From positions 14,873,661 through 14,937,660 of the forward strand of contig HG738137.1 of assembly GCA_000499405.2 (NCBI GenBank): a stretch of DNA of 64,000 bases, read 5' to 3'. The notes under the pieces are model-generated. The model saw nothing but the letters and a program-made list of their open reading frames with translations, was not told where the DNA came from and made no database searches. Within the stretch, counting starts at the first letter, position 1; every line of letters starts with the position of its first letter. Both the position numbers and the translations under genes were made by a program. Positions 38,801-51,420 of the stretch are shown here, one piece after another. Origin of the DNA: Onchocerca volvulus. Taxonomy: Eukaryota > Nematoda > Chromadorea > Rhabditida > Onchocercidae.

Positions 38801-40500
38801 ATCATTTGAAATGCTTTATGCACTCATTTCATCGCCAATATTACAAGGAGCTAATTGGGTAATGGAAATGTATAAAGCAGTTTTGTTTTGGCTTCGAAAT
38901 AATATTGAACAAATTTATCTTGCTCCAGCTTTATTTGATAATATTAATTTTAAGCTAATTATTCATACGACTGAAAAAGTTTGTCGATTACTTCGTTTTG
39001 CTTGTTTTTCTTGTGTTTTTAAATTTTTAAATTTTATAAAATAATTAAAAAGATTAATTTTTTAATTTTAATAATTGTTGAAATGATGATTTTTAAATTT
39101 CAGAAATTACGGAATAAAGTATTAAAAAAAGTGAGTGAAAGTAGAAGTTAATATAAGAATATTGAATGTAGTAATATTTGACAAGTAATAAAATGAATTT
39201 TAGGTTAATAATAAAATTTATTATAATATTTTATAATAAACATGAAAAATTAGCATTACGATACATAATATTCTAGTAATATAGTACTCGTTTACATGAC
39301 AAATCATTAATATGATATGTGACTAAATTTCAATTAAATTTTTGTAAATTAAAAAAAAAAATTGTTTTTTAGCGTCAAGACATCATAATGAGATCACTTG
39401 AAGTACCAGGATTGGGACCAATTGTGCAAATTTTTTTGATGGATGCAATTTATGCTCAATTTTTGGTTTGTTTTTTTTTTTTCATTTTTTGTATTTTGTA
39501 AAATTATCAATGTCAATTACAAAAATTCATTTTATTACAAATAGTTATTTAATTTTCATACGTAAAAAAAATCATCGTTTTTTAGCATCAAGAAAATAAT
39601 AACGAAATCAATTGGAATGAAATTGAAATATTTCAAATTAAAGAAAACAAAAAATTACATTTGCAAATAAAATAAATAAATAGAGATTGAAATGTGAGAT
39701 GATAAATTATTTTATAACATATAAATGATATAATTAATTGAAATTTAATTTTATAGGATAATTTGATGATATCACCAAGGCGTTATCAATCGTTAACATC
39801 GTCTATCTATACGATATCTGGAGCCGAAACTGTCAATGTACCAACTTCAATTAGAGGGCCAACAGGATTAGCACCATCACCTTTTTCATCATTCATCATT
39901 CCAGCATACGATTCCACGTCACCGCCAACAACCAGAAGTATCAGCACTGAAACACCTGTATCAGGTGACAAAAATTGGTACCCAATGCAACAACTTCCAA
40001 TAGAATCTGAGAATTTGCTTGGTTATCACAGTACTCCTATTAGTACCGTAATGCATACAGCACAGGAAAGTACTGTAAGTAGTGGTGGTAGTAAGGGACG
40101 AAGACTTTGGTCTGAAGTTTTAGCTAGAGGACTCAAGCATACGTCGAAAAATGAAAATTTAAAAGGAAGTGGAAGACCACCGATTCGAGGTGGTATTACT
40201 TCCTCAACAATGTCATCAAAAAGTCCACATGATTCGATTCATACGATGGTTACAGCACGTAGTGCTCCGGTATTTACTTATGCAGATGCTGTTAGTGGTC
40301 AAAAGGAAACGGAAACCGCTGTTGTAAGCTCACCGATACCAGAATCAATTGGAATTCGAACAAGTAGTAGTCTAGAATCGGTTTCAAGCTTGAAACCACG
40401 ACGTAAATTTGAGCAAATTCCACTACGAACTGAACCGCCAAAAAGTCGCAAAGAATTACGTAAGGAGCGACGAGCACGTGAAAGATTTATGAAGAAATGA
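35847..40500 (+). CDS. unrecognised protein: helical N-terminal part, Ser/Thr-rich and basic C-terminal part
   Basis: Ten exons: 35847-35899, 35953-36055, 36609-36779, 37236-37406, 37963-38069, 38458-38539, 38799-38978, 39104-39130, 39373-39465, 39757-40500; 1731 nt, 576 aa, all phases consistent. Start ATG at 35847 splices at a GTATGT donor into exon 2. Residues 1-330 look alpha-helical with hydrophobic helices (for example SLVSLICEEM, AIPLLYAAVACLP, FEMLYALISSPIL). Residues 331-576, mostly the last exon, are Ser/Thr/Pro-rich and end in a basic stretch (SRKELRKERRARERF). Exon 8 is only 27 nt, and exon 7 could end at a later donor. A folded helical domain plus disordered tail recalls scaffold proteins such as hyccin, but I see no residue-level match. 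AATAAA at 40610 is a likely poly(A) signal. Confidence 0.7.
38160..38231 (+). repeat. perfect 26-bp hairpin, 20-nt loop, in an intron
   Basis: Left arm 38160-38185 and right arm 38206-38231 are exact reverse complements (arm core TTTAGCAAAAACTTTGAAG). It lies between exons 5 and 6 of the gene starting at 35847, in sense orientation. The 72-nt total size and 26-bp stem resemble a pre-miRNA, though full complementarity is also seen in young foldback elements. Confidence 0.9.
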
Positions 40501-42719
40501 TTGAAGATAATGAGAGAATGATTAGTTTTCATGCTTGAATTTCTGATTCAATTCAAACATTTTTCTCATTTTTTTTTTTTTTTTCAATTTCTAAAATGAT
40601 TATTGTGAAATAAACGAGAAAAAAATTTTGATTTTATATCGTAAACATAAAAAATGATATGGTAAATCTGTTAGATCGCAACCATTTGTTGGCTTTTGAT
40701 TTCAAAAGATACTTCATACAATACTTGAAAAAAAAATGAAGTGTTTTTTGTTGAATTATATAAGACCACAAATTCACATAATCGCAAACTTTACGTCACT
40801 CAAATTGGTTAATCTTTGGTATATCATACAATATAAATCCAAACGTAAGATCTATCTCGTGCATTACTAATACTGATAATGATACTGATAATGGCATAAT
40901 GCATTACTGACAATGCACTTTAAAATAATTATTTTTAATATCGGAACTAAAAAAGAAAAAATTTCTAACTTTAATTTTAGTGTTAAAAAAAAAAATTTAA
41001 AATAAAAATCAATTAATTCTTATTCTTTTATGACAGAAAAATTTCAAATTTACAAAAATTCTACTTTAATTTACTATTGAAAAATGAAATTTCAATTAAA
41101 TATTACATTTAAATTAAATAAAAAAATATATATATGTTATGAAAAAATTTCCTTGTTTTGTTGATGATGTTGTTTGGCACAAACAAAATAATTGCCAGAA
41201 AGATTTTATTTGATTAATGGATGAGTGATTCTTGATCTTTTGTCATATGATCAATTATCAGAGAATATCACGAGTCGAATAGATAGCTAGATTATTCTTC
41301 TTTTTCGTTGTCGCTTGTAGAGAGAATTTTTTTCTTTTTTTTTTTTTTTTTTTGAAAATTTTGATGGATATAGATGATAGTATTGATTGGAATCAAATTG
41401 AAATGCACTTTTAATCCAACTTGAATTGAGCGATTGAATGGAGAAGTTTTCATTTCCTCTTCTATATCAGTGATTCTTGGCGTTAATAATGATAAGTCTG
41501 TTTATCAAAACTCAACACCTAATAAAATAAAAATCAAGCGATCATACTTAAACGTACTTAAGTCAAATACTTAAATCAAACGATCATTATTATTTATAAC
41601 GATTTTTAACAAGAGATCGTAAAGTTTGATTCCTGAATCGCAAGATGTTTGTAGTATTTCAAGCAGTTCACATAACCAAACGATAAGAATGGAAGAAATG
41701 AAGAAATTTTTTGAAAATATTAAGTAAATCGATCTTTATACCTGAAAAATTTAAAAATATGCTTTTTCCGAAATATTTCTATAATATAAAAATTTTGATC
41801 ATTTCACACTTGTATCGTAAAAAAAAAAAAAAAAAAAAAAAAGAAAAATTGATGAATTGAAATTTGAAAATATAATTCATGAATTAAAATTTACTTTTAA
41901 AATTCAAATTCATCACTTCTTGTTTAATATTTTTTATTCATTATTTTTATATTGTTTTTTGTATTATTTCATAATAATTTAACAAATTTTTACAACAAAT
42001 TTAATTGCTCAAAAGATAATGCATTGAATATAGTTTAAAAAATTCGCTTTAAGTTGTGTAAATTGGATATATTAGGGAAAAGGAAAAAAAAATTGAGTCT
42101 AAAAGATATTATAATGGTAGAGATTGAGAGTACAAAAACGATATAGCAAGAATTAAAATTGTATCAGTGACTGAGAGTGAGAAGGAAAAATGCTGAAAAT
42201 TGAAGAGATGGTAGGAATTGATCAGACTTACGAGATAGCATTCAATAATGAATGAGGAAGTTACGAAATTGTCAGAATAGTAGTGTTTATTGTTAGGGAA
42301 GTTGTTGTTTTCTTCTGAAAAGTTCAAATTCATGTAAACTTACTACAAGATGCTTTTTATTTGCCCGTGCTACATATTTACGTGAAATTTACGTTACTTA
42401 CGTGATGTCGTTATGATTATTTGTGACAATTATGATAATTATTACGTTTATTGTGATAATTTTTACGTGTATTTTACTACATGTAACTATGTTTTCTGTT
42501 TTTTATCAAATGATAATTAGTTAATTACATGATTGATTATATACAATTTCGTAATTATGTAATTAAATATATAATTCCATTAATTACATTAACATGTGAT
42601 AATGAAAACATGTCAAATATGATAAAGATTATTTCATATCCTAAAAAAGGACAAATTTAAAATGTATAGTAAAATTTCAGATAACAATCCAATGGTATCT
42701 TCAATAAATCAAAAAATAT
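40501..42719. other. intergenic
   Basis: 3' flank of the preceding gene and 5' flank of the F-box gene. No supported coding exon; the frame at 42109-42333 (-) is unsupported. A TTTCAG at 42675-42680 just before the F-box gene could be its trans-splice acceptor. Confidence 0.4.
42675..42680 (+). promoter_or_regulatory. candidate spliced-leader acceptor
   Basis: AAATTTCAG ends at 42680, 39 bases before the chosen ATG of the F-box gene, with no matching upstream coding exon. In nematodes this is the usual position for a trans-splice site. An intervening out-of-frame ATG (42692) makes a short uORF. Confidence 0.35.
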
Positions 42720-45700
42720 ATGATGAATGTGAGTGAAAATGATGAAAATGCGACACAAACGAAAACAACATATTCGCTAACATTTGATTCGATCGATATT
42801 GACGATCATATACATTGCGCATTTTGCTTCTATATCAATTGCCAGTATAATCGTTGTGCATTACGTACATGTCCTGAATGTCATGCTATATTGCATGGTT
42901 GTAAACTTGAAGATCATTTATTGATTTGTGCAAAGGTTAGTTCTTCTTTATCTCAAATATTGTCAAATCAGTGAAACGATAAATTAGTTCTGTATAAGCT
43001 TACATAACTCATTAGAAGAACGGTTTGAATGACGAAAGTATGTTACAGTTAGGTTGATCGAATTGTACAAATTTCGAAGATGAAAATTAAATGTGTTAAT
43101 TGGCGTGAGACATAATCATATGAATCATCCAAACCAAATGATGGATGATGCCTTTTTTTTTTCTTCTTCGAGGAAAAAAATATTGAACAAAATTTTATGT
43201 AGCAGTTAAGAAAAGAAAAATTGATGTGTAAACGTTTTCAGTGTTACTCTCATATGATGTCTTTTGGCTAAATGATAATATTCGAAAGTAATTTGTTTAA
43301 GTGTAGAAAATAAGCAAAAATTGATAAAAAATTTATTGTAGTTATGTTTAGCCTTCTATGAAAACATTATCGATCATCAAGAAAACATTATTGCATATGT
43401 TTGATATTTAACTTAATATCGAGTAATAATTTTAATTCACAATTTGAACTAAGTCTTTTCTAATATATTTAATTTTAGTCATCTTTCAAATTTTGGCTCA
43501 GAATATAGCTTAAAGTTTTTCAGGAAATATTGATTAACTGTTGCAGGAAAATGATGTTCCATCAAAATATATGAAAATTTTGATTTCTTGGAATTATCTG
43601 GATTATTATTATTTTTTTTTATGAATTAGTGAAATGTTGTTATGCTTTAAGGCCTACGTTCCATGCTTATGCGTAGCATTCGGTTGTCCTGTATTGTTAC
43701 GACGTGATCGTATGTCACAGCATTTGGAGCATTGCTGTGCATCCGCAGTATGTTGTGCTGTACAGTGGAATAGACGAACTCTTAGTAATTATGCAAAACG
43801 TAAATTGAAACGTTTCGCAAAAGGTTTAGAACAATGGGAAATAGAGCCGCAAATGGATGATCGTGAAATTGATGTTTCTGCTGCACTGATCGATCAAGTT
43901 TTTTTTTTTTTCTTCACTTTATTTCACATGTAAAAGATTTCAGATTACCATTTGATTGAAATCAGTTTATTTATTGAAGTCCTTATTATTATACAATTAC
44001 ATCGCGGCATACATCCAAAATTTTAATTTGTGATTATCTCATATTCAAAAAATTTTTTTTTCTTATTTGTTTTTTTTCAGGAAGCAGTCATCGATTCTTA
44101 TCGAATAAGTCGCAAAGATCGAAAACGTTTAACTGATTTCCAGAATCCATGCCATCCACTGATGCCATTAAGATTATCGCTCGAAAAGTTATCTCGTTTT
44201 GAAGACGAAGACAGCAGTGATGAAGAAAATAGACAAAAGGTTTCCTGAAAAACTTTTAATTATAACTTATTTTTCGGATTTTTTTTTTTTTTTTGTAGTA
44301 CTTTTGTGCATGTTTTTCGTAATGAATGCCTCTAAGTGATAGTGATGTCGATGAATGCAATGGATAGGAGAAAGCTAGAAATTGGTTTACATTTAAAAAA
44401 TATGACCTGCTATTCACTACTTCATGTCAAGTTTATTTCTATGGCAATTGTGAGTGACGTGGAAAGTTTGTCTTAGAATCTCATCTTTGTGTTTGTTGAG
44501 GCTGATAAATAAAGACTAATAATAAAAGATAAAAGCACTAAATATGTTCAGTTAATTGCTTTTCAGGAACTTCAGTTAAAATTTAAACGTTCTCCATTTG
44601 AAAATTGTTATTTATGCAAATCTGATCCAAGTAGTCAACATCTTCACGTATTGGGTAACATTAGTTGCGAAAGGAATGAAAATATTACAGAAAAGGAGAT
44701 ACCTCCTGTCAAAGTATCACGTTTGCCGACATTCTATGAGATAAGACATTTATGTGTGAGTTTTGAAAAATAATATCGTAATTCTATGAGAGAAGCATTT
44801 ATGTGTAAGTTTTGAATTTGATTGGTTACATAAATGCAACGATGATATTTTTACTATCTTATGCACTATTTCATCTAAAATTTTTGATAATGTAGCTTCC
44901 GTTAGATGAATAGTATAAATTTTACTAGATCGTATATTTTAGTATTCTGTAATGTGCGTCATAAAGCAAAGAAGTCTTTTATTCTATGCTTTAATGATGG
45001 ATAAAGCAATAAATCAAGAATTGATCCTTCAAATTTGGGTTATTTATTAATCAAGAAAAGAGAAATTAATTATCGGGTATTATCTTTATTTAGTTATTTT
45101 TCACTTTAACAGTAAGTATAGTTGCTGTCATATTCTCATTACCACTCATGAATCTACATAATTTTATTCAATGTTATAGTTGAATATTGGACGTGAACGT
45201 TTTTCGGTATTCGCTCGAAAAGGTGAAAATCTGCCTTGTATTCAAAAGGGGATTTCCATATATACGTTTTATTGTAACGAAAGCTTTCGTCGTGATGAGT
45301 ATTGTACACATTATGAATTGTCACATATGGGTGCAGACGATTGTATAAGACGTTGCCCGATGTATATCGATGGTTGTTCCTTTTATTATTGCAAAGCAGA
45401 ACCATGTTGGGGTGAGTTAAGGTTTGTTTTTTTGTTTATCTGGTTTTTTTTCTTTTTTTTTTTTATTTTTATTTCCAAATTATCATAATTATGTTTTTCT
45501 GGTATTCCCCAACTATCGAAAGCTTAGTTAATGCCTCCTAAATGATTTGGTATTTGCCATTATGATTGTTCTTAAAAATTTCTTTTCCATATGTGTCCAC
45601 TTCTTATATTTTCGATAAGCTGCTTCTAGACGATGCATTAAGAGAGTAATATTTATGATCAAAGTTTGCAGGAGTTTCTAATTTTTATAATTTTTTTATA

Positions 45701-47044
45701 TTTTTCTGTTTTTGAGATTAGAGATGTATATATTATTGATTAAGGTCTGCTCAAATTTTTTCTTTTGTTTCGTTATTTCCAAGAAATATTTATCTTACAG
45801 ATTTAATCGTTATCTGAATTGTATCGTGCATCGTCCACCTGAAACATTGATTTTACCGTGTGATGGTTCACCACTATGTGACTTGCCACCAATAATGCTG
45901 ATTGAAATTTTGAAATATTTGGATAGCGCATCATTACGTTGTTTATCATCAACATGTAAACATATGCGATTAATGTGCTTCAAAATGGCTTCTGATTGTG
46001 CAATGGTGCATATTAAGTGGGAACGAGCCGAAAGCGGCAATTGGTCAGAAAAATGTTTTGTAAGTTATTTGAATTTGAATTATATGAAGTTTATTGCAGT
46101 TTATTGTTTAAATGAACTCACTATTATTTAGCAGATAAGATATCATCGTTAAAGTACAACTTTGTATAAAATAATTCGATCGAAAATAGTGACTTTGCCG
46201 AGCATATTCCATCAAATACATAACTATTGAATAAACAGGCTAAGAACAGGTATAATTTATTTTTTTCGACGAGATTTTTCAATTATTCACTAGTTATAAA
46301 AAATTTAGAGTAATAGTCTTTATTTTATATTTTAAAGCAAATTCTATATTTTATCTTGTAGCTGCAAGGAAAAATAAGAGAATAAGGAAAGCAGTTAGTG
46401 GGGAAAAATAGTGATGGTATTTCACATCATGGAATGAAGTAGAATTAGGGAAGAGTTTTAGGGAGTTGAAGCTTTCTCATAATAGATGTCTTTGTTATGT
46501 AATAAAACTTGTTATAACGCAATTTATCGCCCAACTACGTTATAATACAATTTATTGACGTGATGATTAGATAATATAAGGATTCGATAAAAACTGAGAA
46601 AAAAAGAATAGATTCGGCCGTGACTGGCAACAAAGGAAGCTAAAATAGTCGTAAATACACTGTTAGTGTTGTACAATACTCGATTGACTGAATCGTTGAG
46701 TATATATACTATTTGAAAGTAGGATTGATATAATTTCCGGAAATAAATTTAAGACATGAAATTTCAAATTTGTCGACATTTTGTACCAGATTAAAGGAAT
46801 TTTTCTTTTAAAGATGTGGGAATTCAGTAAATGTCAGAAGCCAATTTATGAATGGAAGAATGCGAGTACGACTATTTTAAGCAGCCATTTGTCCGAATGT
46901 AAATATAATGTTCCGGAAAAATTCAGTCATGGTCGTATCGCCGTACTTCCGACAGTGAAACAAGCTTTTTCAGAGACAATTCATCCTATTGGGGGTCAAA
47001 ATCAGCAACGTGTTGAACAAATTATGCAGTCTATTAAGTTTTGA
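42720..47044 (+). CDS. F-box protein with TRAF-type zinc finger (FBXO30/FBXO40-like)
   Basis: Probable substrate receptor of an SCF ubiquitin ligase. Exons: 42720-42935, 43652-43897, 44081-44239, 44567-44755, 45180-45421, 45801-46059, 46814-47044; 1542 nt, 513 aa, all phases fit. An N-terminal Cys/His-rich TRAF-like zinc finger spans about residues 33-130 (HCAFC, CPECHAILHGC, FGCPVLLRRDRMSQHLEHC, VCCAVQWNRR). The HLExC...VCCxxxWNRW-type pairing is characteristic of FBXO30/40. A second Cys-rich part is at 225-345. The F-box is at about 378-420 (LPPIMLIEILKYLD, LRCLSSTCKHMR). The C-terminus has the family's aromatic WEFSK...YEW and a final HLxxCKYN. It is shorter than vertebrate FBXO30 because the acidic middle is compact. 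The orthologue call is at family level. Confidence 0.88.
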
Positions 47045-50000
47045 TTACTGCTTCATATATTTTTAGTGATGCTTAGAAAGTTGTCTAATTTATTTCAGAA
47101 TTATCATCTTTTTTGAGCATTTTTTGCTTATGTTATTAGCTTTATTAGTTTTCTAAAATCCGTTAGAAAAAACAAGCAAACTTGAATAACACACGTCTTC
47201 TTACTTTCTACAAGTACTTTAAGCTTTGGAAAAAGTTACATTTTAGTCTGCATTAGCGGATATATTGATGTTATTTTCACTATGCCAGTTGTTGGAATTT
47301 CTGAATTTTTCAATAAAAAATTCTGATGCAAGAGAAAGGGACAGTTTTGCCATAATTGTTGTCTGTTAAAGAATGATGCAATTTTAAGTGCTTAGAGTCG
47401 TTCTGAATTTCAGTATGTTTTTATGTATGTTCTATTGCAGTAAGACATTTTTTCATTCATTTATTTTTGAGAAAGGAGGTATTCAATACAAGAGTTAGCG
47501 TTTTAAAAAAAGTTCAGTTCAGGCTGTGTTTTGAAATGTTCTAAACTTTTTCTTGATTTTTTGTCTTTTTTAGTATCGGGTTGAAAATTCAGAAGAGAAT
47601 ATTGAGGAAGTTTTGTAAGTATTTATTAGTTATTTTTGCTTCAACTTAATTTCAAAGATCAAATTTTGCACATTATGTTTTGTTCAGAATATCTCGGTTC
47701 TATCATTTTCATCATTTTCCTATTTATGTTTTTGTACATCTAATGTTTGTCCATTTGTTTGTGATTTCATTTGAATCTCGGGTCATTTTCTATAATTAAA
47801 ATAAAATTAGAAGAAAAACATTAAACTTCTTTTCCATTTCTTTTATTTTGTCACGGTCTCATTATCTGATGTATAAACATTATTTTAATGAGTATCATAC
47901 AATTTCCTCCTTATTTCCTTGATCCAATTTTAGAATTCTGCGAAGTTTCCATTCCGAAAATGAATTTCTAACTTTTTAACAGTTTTTATTTATTTATTTT
48001 TTTTTAATTTGATATTTTCCAAGCTAAATTCTTATGATAAATCTATCAAGTATTTCAGAATATTTTTAAGGTTTGATGCTAAAAAAAGAATTATTTGAAG
48101 ATAATTACTGAAACAATATCAAAGTTACCTTGTCAGTTTTAGCTACGAATATCTCTATATCGTTATTAATACTTTGGTGAAAGCGATTTAAGTGGATCCG
48201 TGATCTTAAGGATATAAAAACTATTCGCAATTCTGTAAAAATAGTCTGTTGAGTATATTTGTATCTGTTGTTTACTCTTAATAATTCGCCCGAGGTTTAT
48301 TTATTCTTCGAACATGATTAGCAAGTTTACATAATTTCTCAGTGTAATAATCGATCATACTCAATTTCTGCATGATAACAGTGTACTTCAATTTTAATTT
48401 TTCCTTTCATTAAAAACAGACAAACAAACAAAACTGCACAGCATCATTTATTTAATTCATCAGACCAAAAATTGATTAGTAAATAAAATTTTAAAATGTT
48501 GATTTCATATGAACTATACCAATTACCAACTCTTTTTTCTCAATATATGGGTTTTTTTCAAAAACCAAACAAAAAAGAAAAAGAAATCGAGCACTTTTTT
48601 TTGTTAAAAAAAAAAAATATTTGAAGAATTACAAAAGTTTTGTTATAATTCGTTGTCTTTTTTTTTTTTTGTCAAAAAAGTTTTTTTTTTTTTTTTATGT
48701 TTCTTTTTTCATTCTATTTTCCATCCCTTCAATATACTTCATTTTGTCAGATTGTTAATAAAAATGAAAGGATGCTAAAAAGATAATTAAATGAATTCAC
48801 AAGATTTTACCTATCTGATTGAAGGAAGATATATTAATATTATTAAATTAGCCAAACAAGCATTACATTCCACTGAACAGTAAATAAAAAAAAAAGTGAA
48901 GTCTATTTTACTATTTCTTTGCTTGAACGATTGAGAACTTGTTTTTTTCCTAGCTTTCAAGTTTTGATTCTTTTTTTGCCTTTGATTTTTTTTTTCTTTT
49001 AATACATAAAAAAATGATCATATTAAGTTGAAAAAAAGAACCAACAGTGGAAAAAGGGAATTTTTATGACAATTGTAATCGAATTACAATCATTAATAGT
49101 TTAATTGGTAAATTCATTAAATTAGATAATTTTTAGATAATTTCATTAAAGTAAACAATTGATTATCAATGTAGGTAATTAATTGAATTCACTAAGGTGC
49201 ATCGAACATATATTTATGACCAAAATTTTCAGACGATTACAGATTGTATTATATTTGGCCAGTCTTAGCTGTTATGATCGTATCAAATCAGAATTGCTTT
49301 TTTTTTTTTTAAATCCGGAATGGAATTCTAATTCAGCAATATCTTATATATGTAAAACTAATAAATATAGGACAATTCTTCACTATGACTGCAAATTTCA
49401 TAATTTATTGGAAACGAAAGTTAAATCGAGGTTCGCGGAAATTTTCATTTCTTCTTTTCGACAATTTTATAATTTTGATGGCTCAATTTTACCTAATGTT
49501 TGCTATATTAAAAGATAATTTCGACAAATCATCCAATCAGTAAAAACACTTTTAAACATTATAAAATTTATCAAATGTATGGATTAATGTATATTGCAAT
49601 ATGCAATAATATTTATTTTCTTAAAAGAAAAAAAAACAACAATATTGAAATATTCATTAAAAGGAAAAAACGAAAAATAAATCAATAAATAACATACTCA
49701 TAGAGAACGACAGTACCTCGATTTTCAATTGATAAGTTGCAAATCTGAAAATTTTAGTTCAAAACTTCCATATTGAAGTTTTGTTAAATGATATGCGTGT
49801 TGTAATCAATTACTTAGATTTACTGGAATAATATTTTGTTCATTAAATTAATATGCAAATTTTATTGAAGTAGTGTATGAAATTTTTCAATGATGAAAAT
49901 TTATTGCAATTATTGCTCTAAAAATTTAATATTATTAAATGATCATACTCTAACTTATAAAAAAAAAAAAAAAAAAAAAAAAAATTAGATAAAAGAAGTG

Positions 50001-50675
50001 GAAGAAATGGAAAAAAAAATGAAAATATCAAATAACATTTTATCAATTTTCACCTACTATATATCATTCTTTTAAACAATTATTATCCGAAACATTTTAT
50101 TCAATATAAATAAGCATGCATATTTAATTAAAAAATTAATAATGAATATATATTAGTTAATCATTTAGAATAATGTGCAAGCAATCATTACTGATAAATA
50201 TTATCGGTTATATTTGAATTTGGAATTTTTCTCTTTTATTATATTTGAGAACATGTTTTATCGTCGCTTTCAATTTTTGTCAATTTCTTTCTTTTTTTTT
50301 TTTTTTTTCTTTTTTTCAAATTGAATGAATGTATTTGGTTTGTCAACTGTCACCATTGCACAAAGGTGAAGTTGATTGGTATTTCCGATTAGTATCATTT
50401 TAAGGAAAGAGTTTGACGATTTTTTTTTTTTTTTTTCCTTTTTTTGTTGTTCCTTCTTTTTTAACAGTTGTCTACCAGAGTGAAGAATTTCCCCAAATTG
50501 TGAAAGTTTTGAATGAAAATAGTAAAATAGTCCAGAAAAAATTCGTTTTTTTTTTAATTGAGTAGAACCAAACTTTTTTTTTCCATATCAAAATTTCAGT
50601 GCTGTATAATTATAGATAGTTATGTTATTATAAAAACATTTTTAGAATTTTTTCTTTAATCATTTATTATATTAC
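47045..50675. other. long intergenic stretch
   Basis: No recognisable gene. A 111-codon frame at 49183-49518 (+) is within what chance allows. A small acceptor-preceded frame at 47574-47618 could be an alternative last exon of the F-box gene. Otherwise homopolymer-rich AT sequence. Confidence 0.35.
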
Positions 50676-50679
50676 TAGC

Positions 50680-50905
50680 TGGATCGACCATTCTCTGCGT
50701 AGTAGATCTAGCTAATGTATTATGGAGGTCACGTCTCGCGTGTCCGACTCCAGCAAGTCTGTATAAATATTCGTTTGTTCAAAATCATAAACCTCCGAAA
50801 GTTCTTAAACACCCGTCTTATTTATATTAATTCAAAATCTTAGACATTTGAAAGCCCTTACCTATTGCTTTGAAATTTTGACACAACGTAGCATTCGAAT
50901 ATTAT
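50680..50905 (-). repeat. short derivative of the Helitron 3' end
   Basis: Begins with ACTAGCTGGATCGACC and carries the TTCGTTTGTTCAAAATCAT, CTCCGAAAGTTCTTAAACA, CCCTTACCTATTGC and GACACAACGTAGCATTCGAA blocks of the family, in inverse orientation to the Helitron coding strand. Confidence 0.7.
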
Positions 50906-51150
50906 TATTTATCATTATTAATTATTTTTTTATTACTTTTTTCATTATTTATTATTATGAATTATTGTTTTTATTATTATTATTCATTACTATTTATTAT
51001 TATTTATTTATATTTAATGTTATTTACTATCATTTATCATTGCTTATCATTAGTCATCATTATTATTTTTTATTATTATATATTATTATTTATTACTACT
51101 TATTATTTGTTATTACTTATCATCATCAATTATTATTTATTTTTATTTAT
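50906..51150. repeat. ATT-rich low-complexity tract
   Basis: Degenerate ATT/TTA array between two Helitron derivatives. The overlapping Tyr/Ile/Leu-rich frames here are translation of simple sequence. Confidence 0.85.
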
Positions 51151-51152
51151 TA

Positions 51153-51420
51153 CTAGCTGGACCCGACCATATCCGCGTGGCCGATCCAGCTAGTTTATGA
51201 GGGCTGGCCACACTTCGCGTGTCTGGCTCCAGCTAATCTATTAAAATAAAATTGTCAATGTTCGTTCGCTCAAAAACCTTAAACCTCCGAAAGTTCGTAG
51301 ACACGCATCTTATCTATATTAATCCTAAATCTTAGATATCGGGAAATTCTTACCTATTGCTTTGAGATTCCGTTAAAACGTTGCATTCGAATGTGCACAT
51401 GTTCTTATACACGTGTTGCT
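51153..51420 (-). repeat. Helitron 3'-end derivative with intact terminus
   Basis: The best-preserved terminus in the window. ACTAGCTGGACCC ... GATCCAGCTAGT has 9-bp inverted arms, followed by the CTGGCCACACTTCGCGTG, TTCGTTCGCTCAAAAACC, TCCGAAAGTTCGTAGACACG and TTACCTATTGC blocks. In reverse complement it ends CTAG followed by T, as expected of a Helitron 3' end. Confidence 0.7.

Noticed and set aside
40292..40532. Minus-strand frames opposite the last exon of the 576-aa gene
   Set aside because: Antisense shadows of a well-supported coding exon.
45154..46040. Minus-strand frames at 45154-45405 and 45810-46040
   Set aside because: Shadows of the F-box gene's coding exons 5 and 6.
49183..49518. 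111-codon open frame (+)
   Set aside because: With stop frequency at this AT content, one frame of this length in 64 kb is not surprising. It has no motif, signal peptide or clear splice partners.
50848..51193. Tyr/Ile/Leu-rich frames
   Set aside because: Translation of an ATT-rich simple repeat and flanking Helitron termini.
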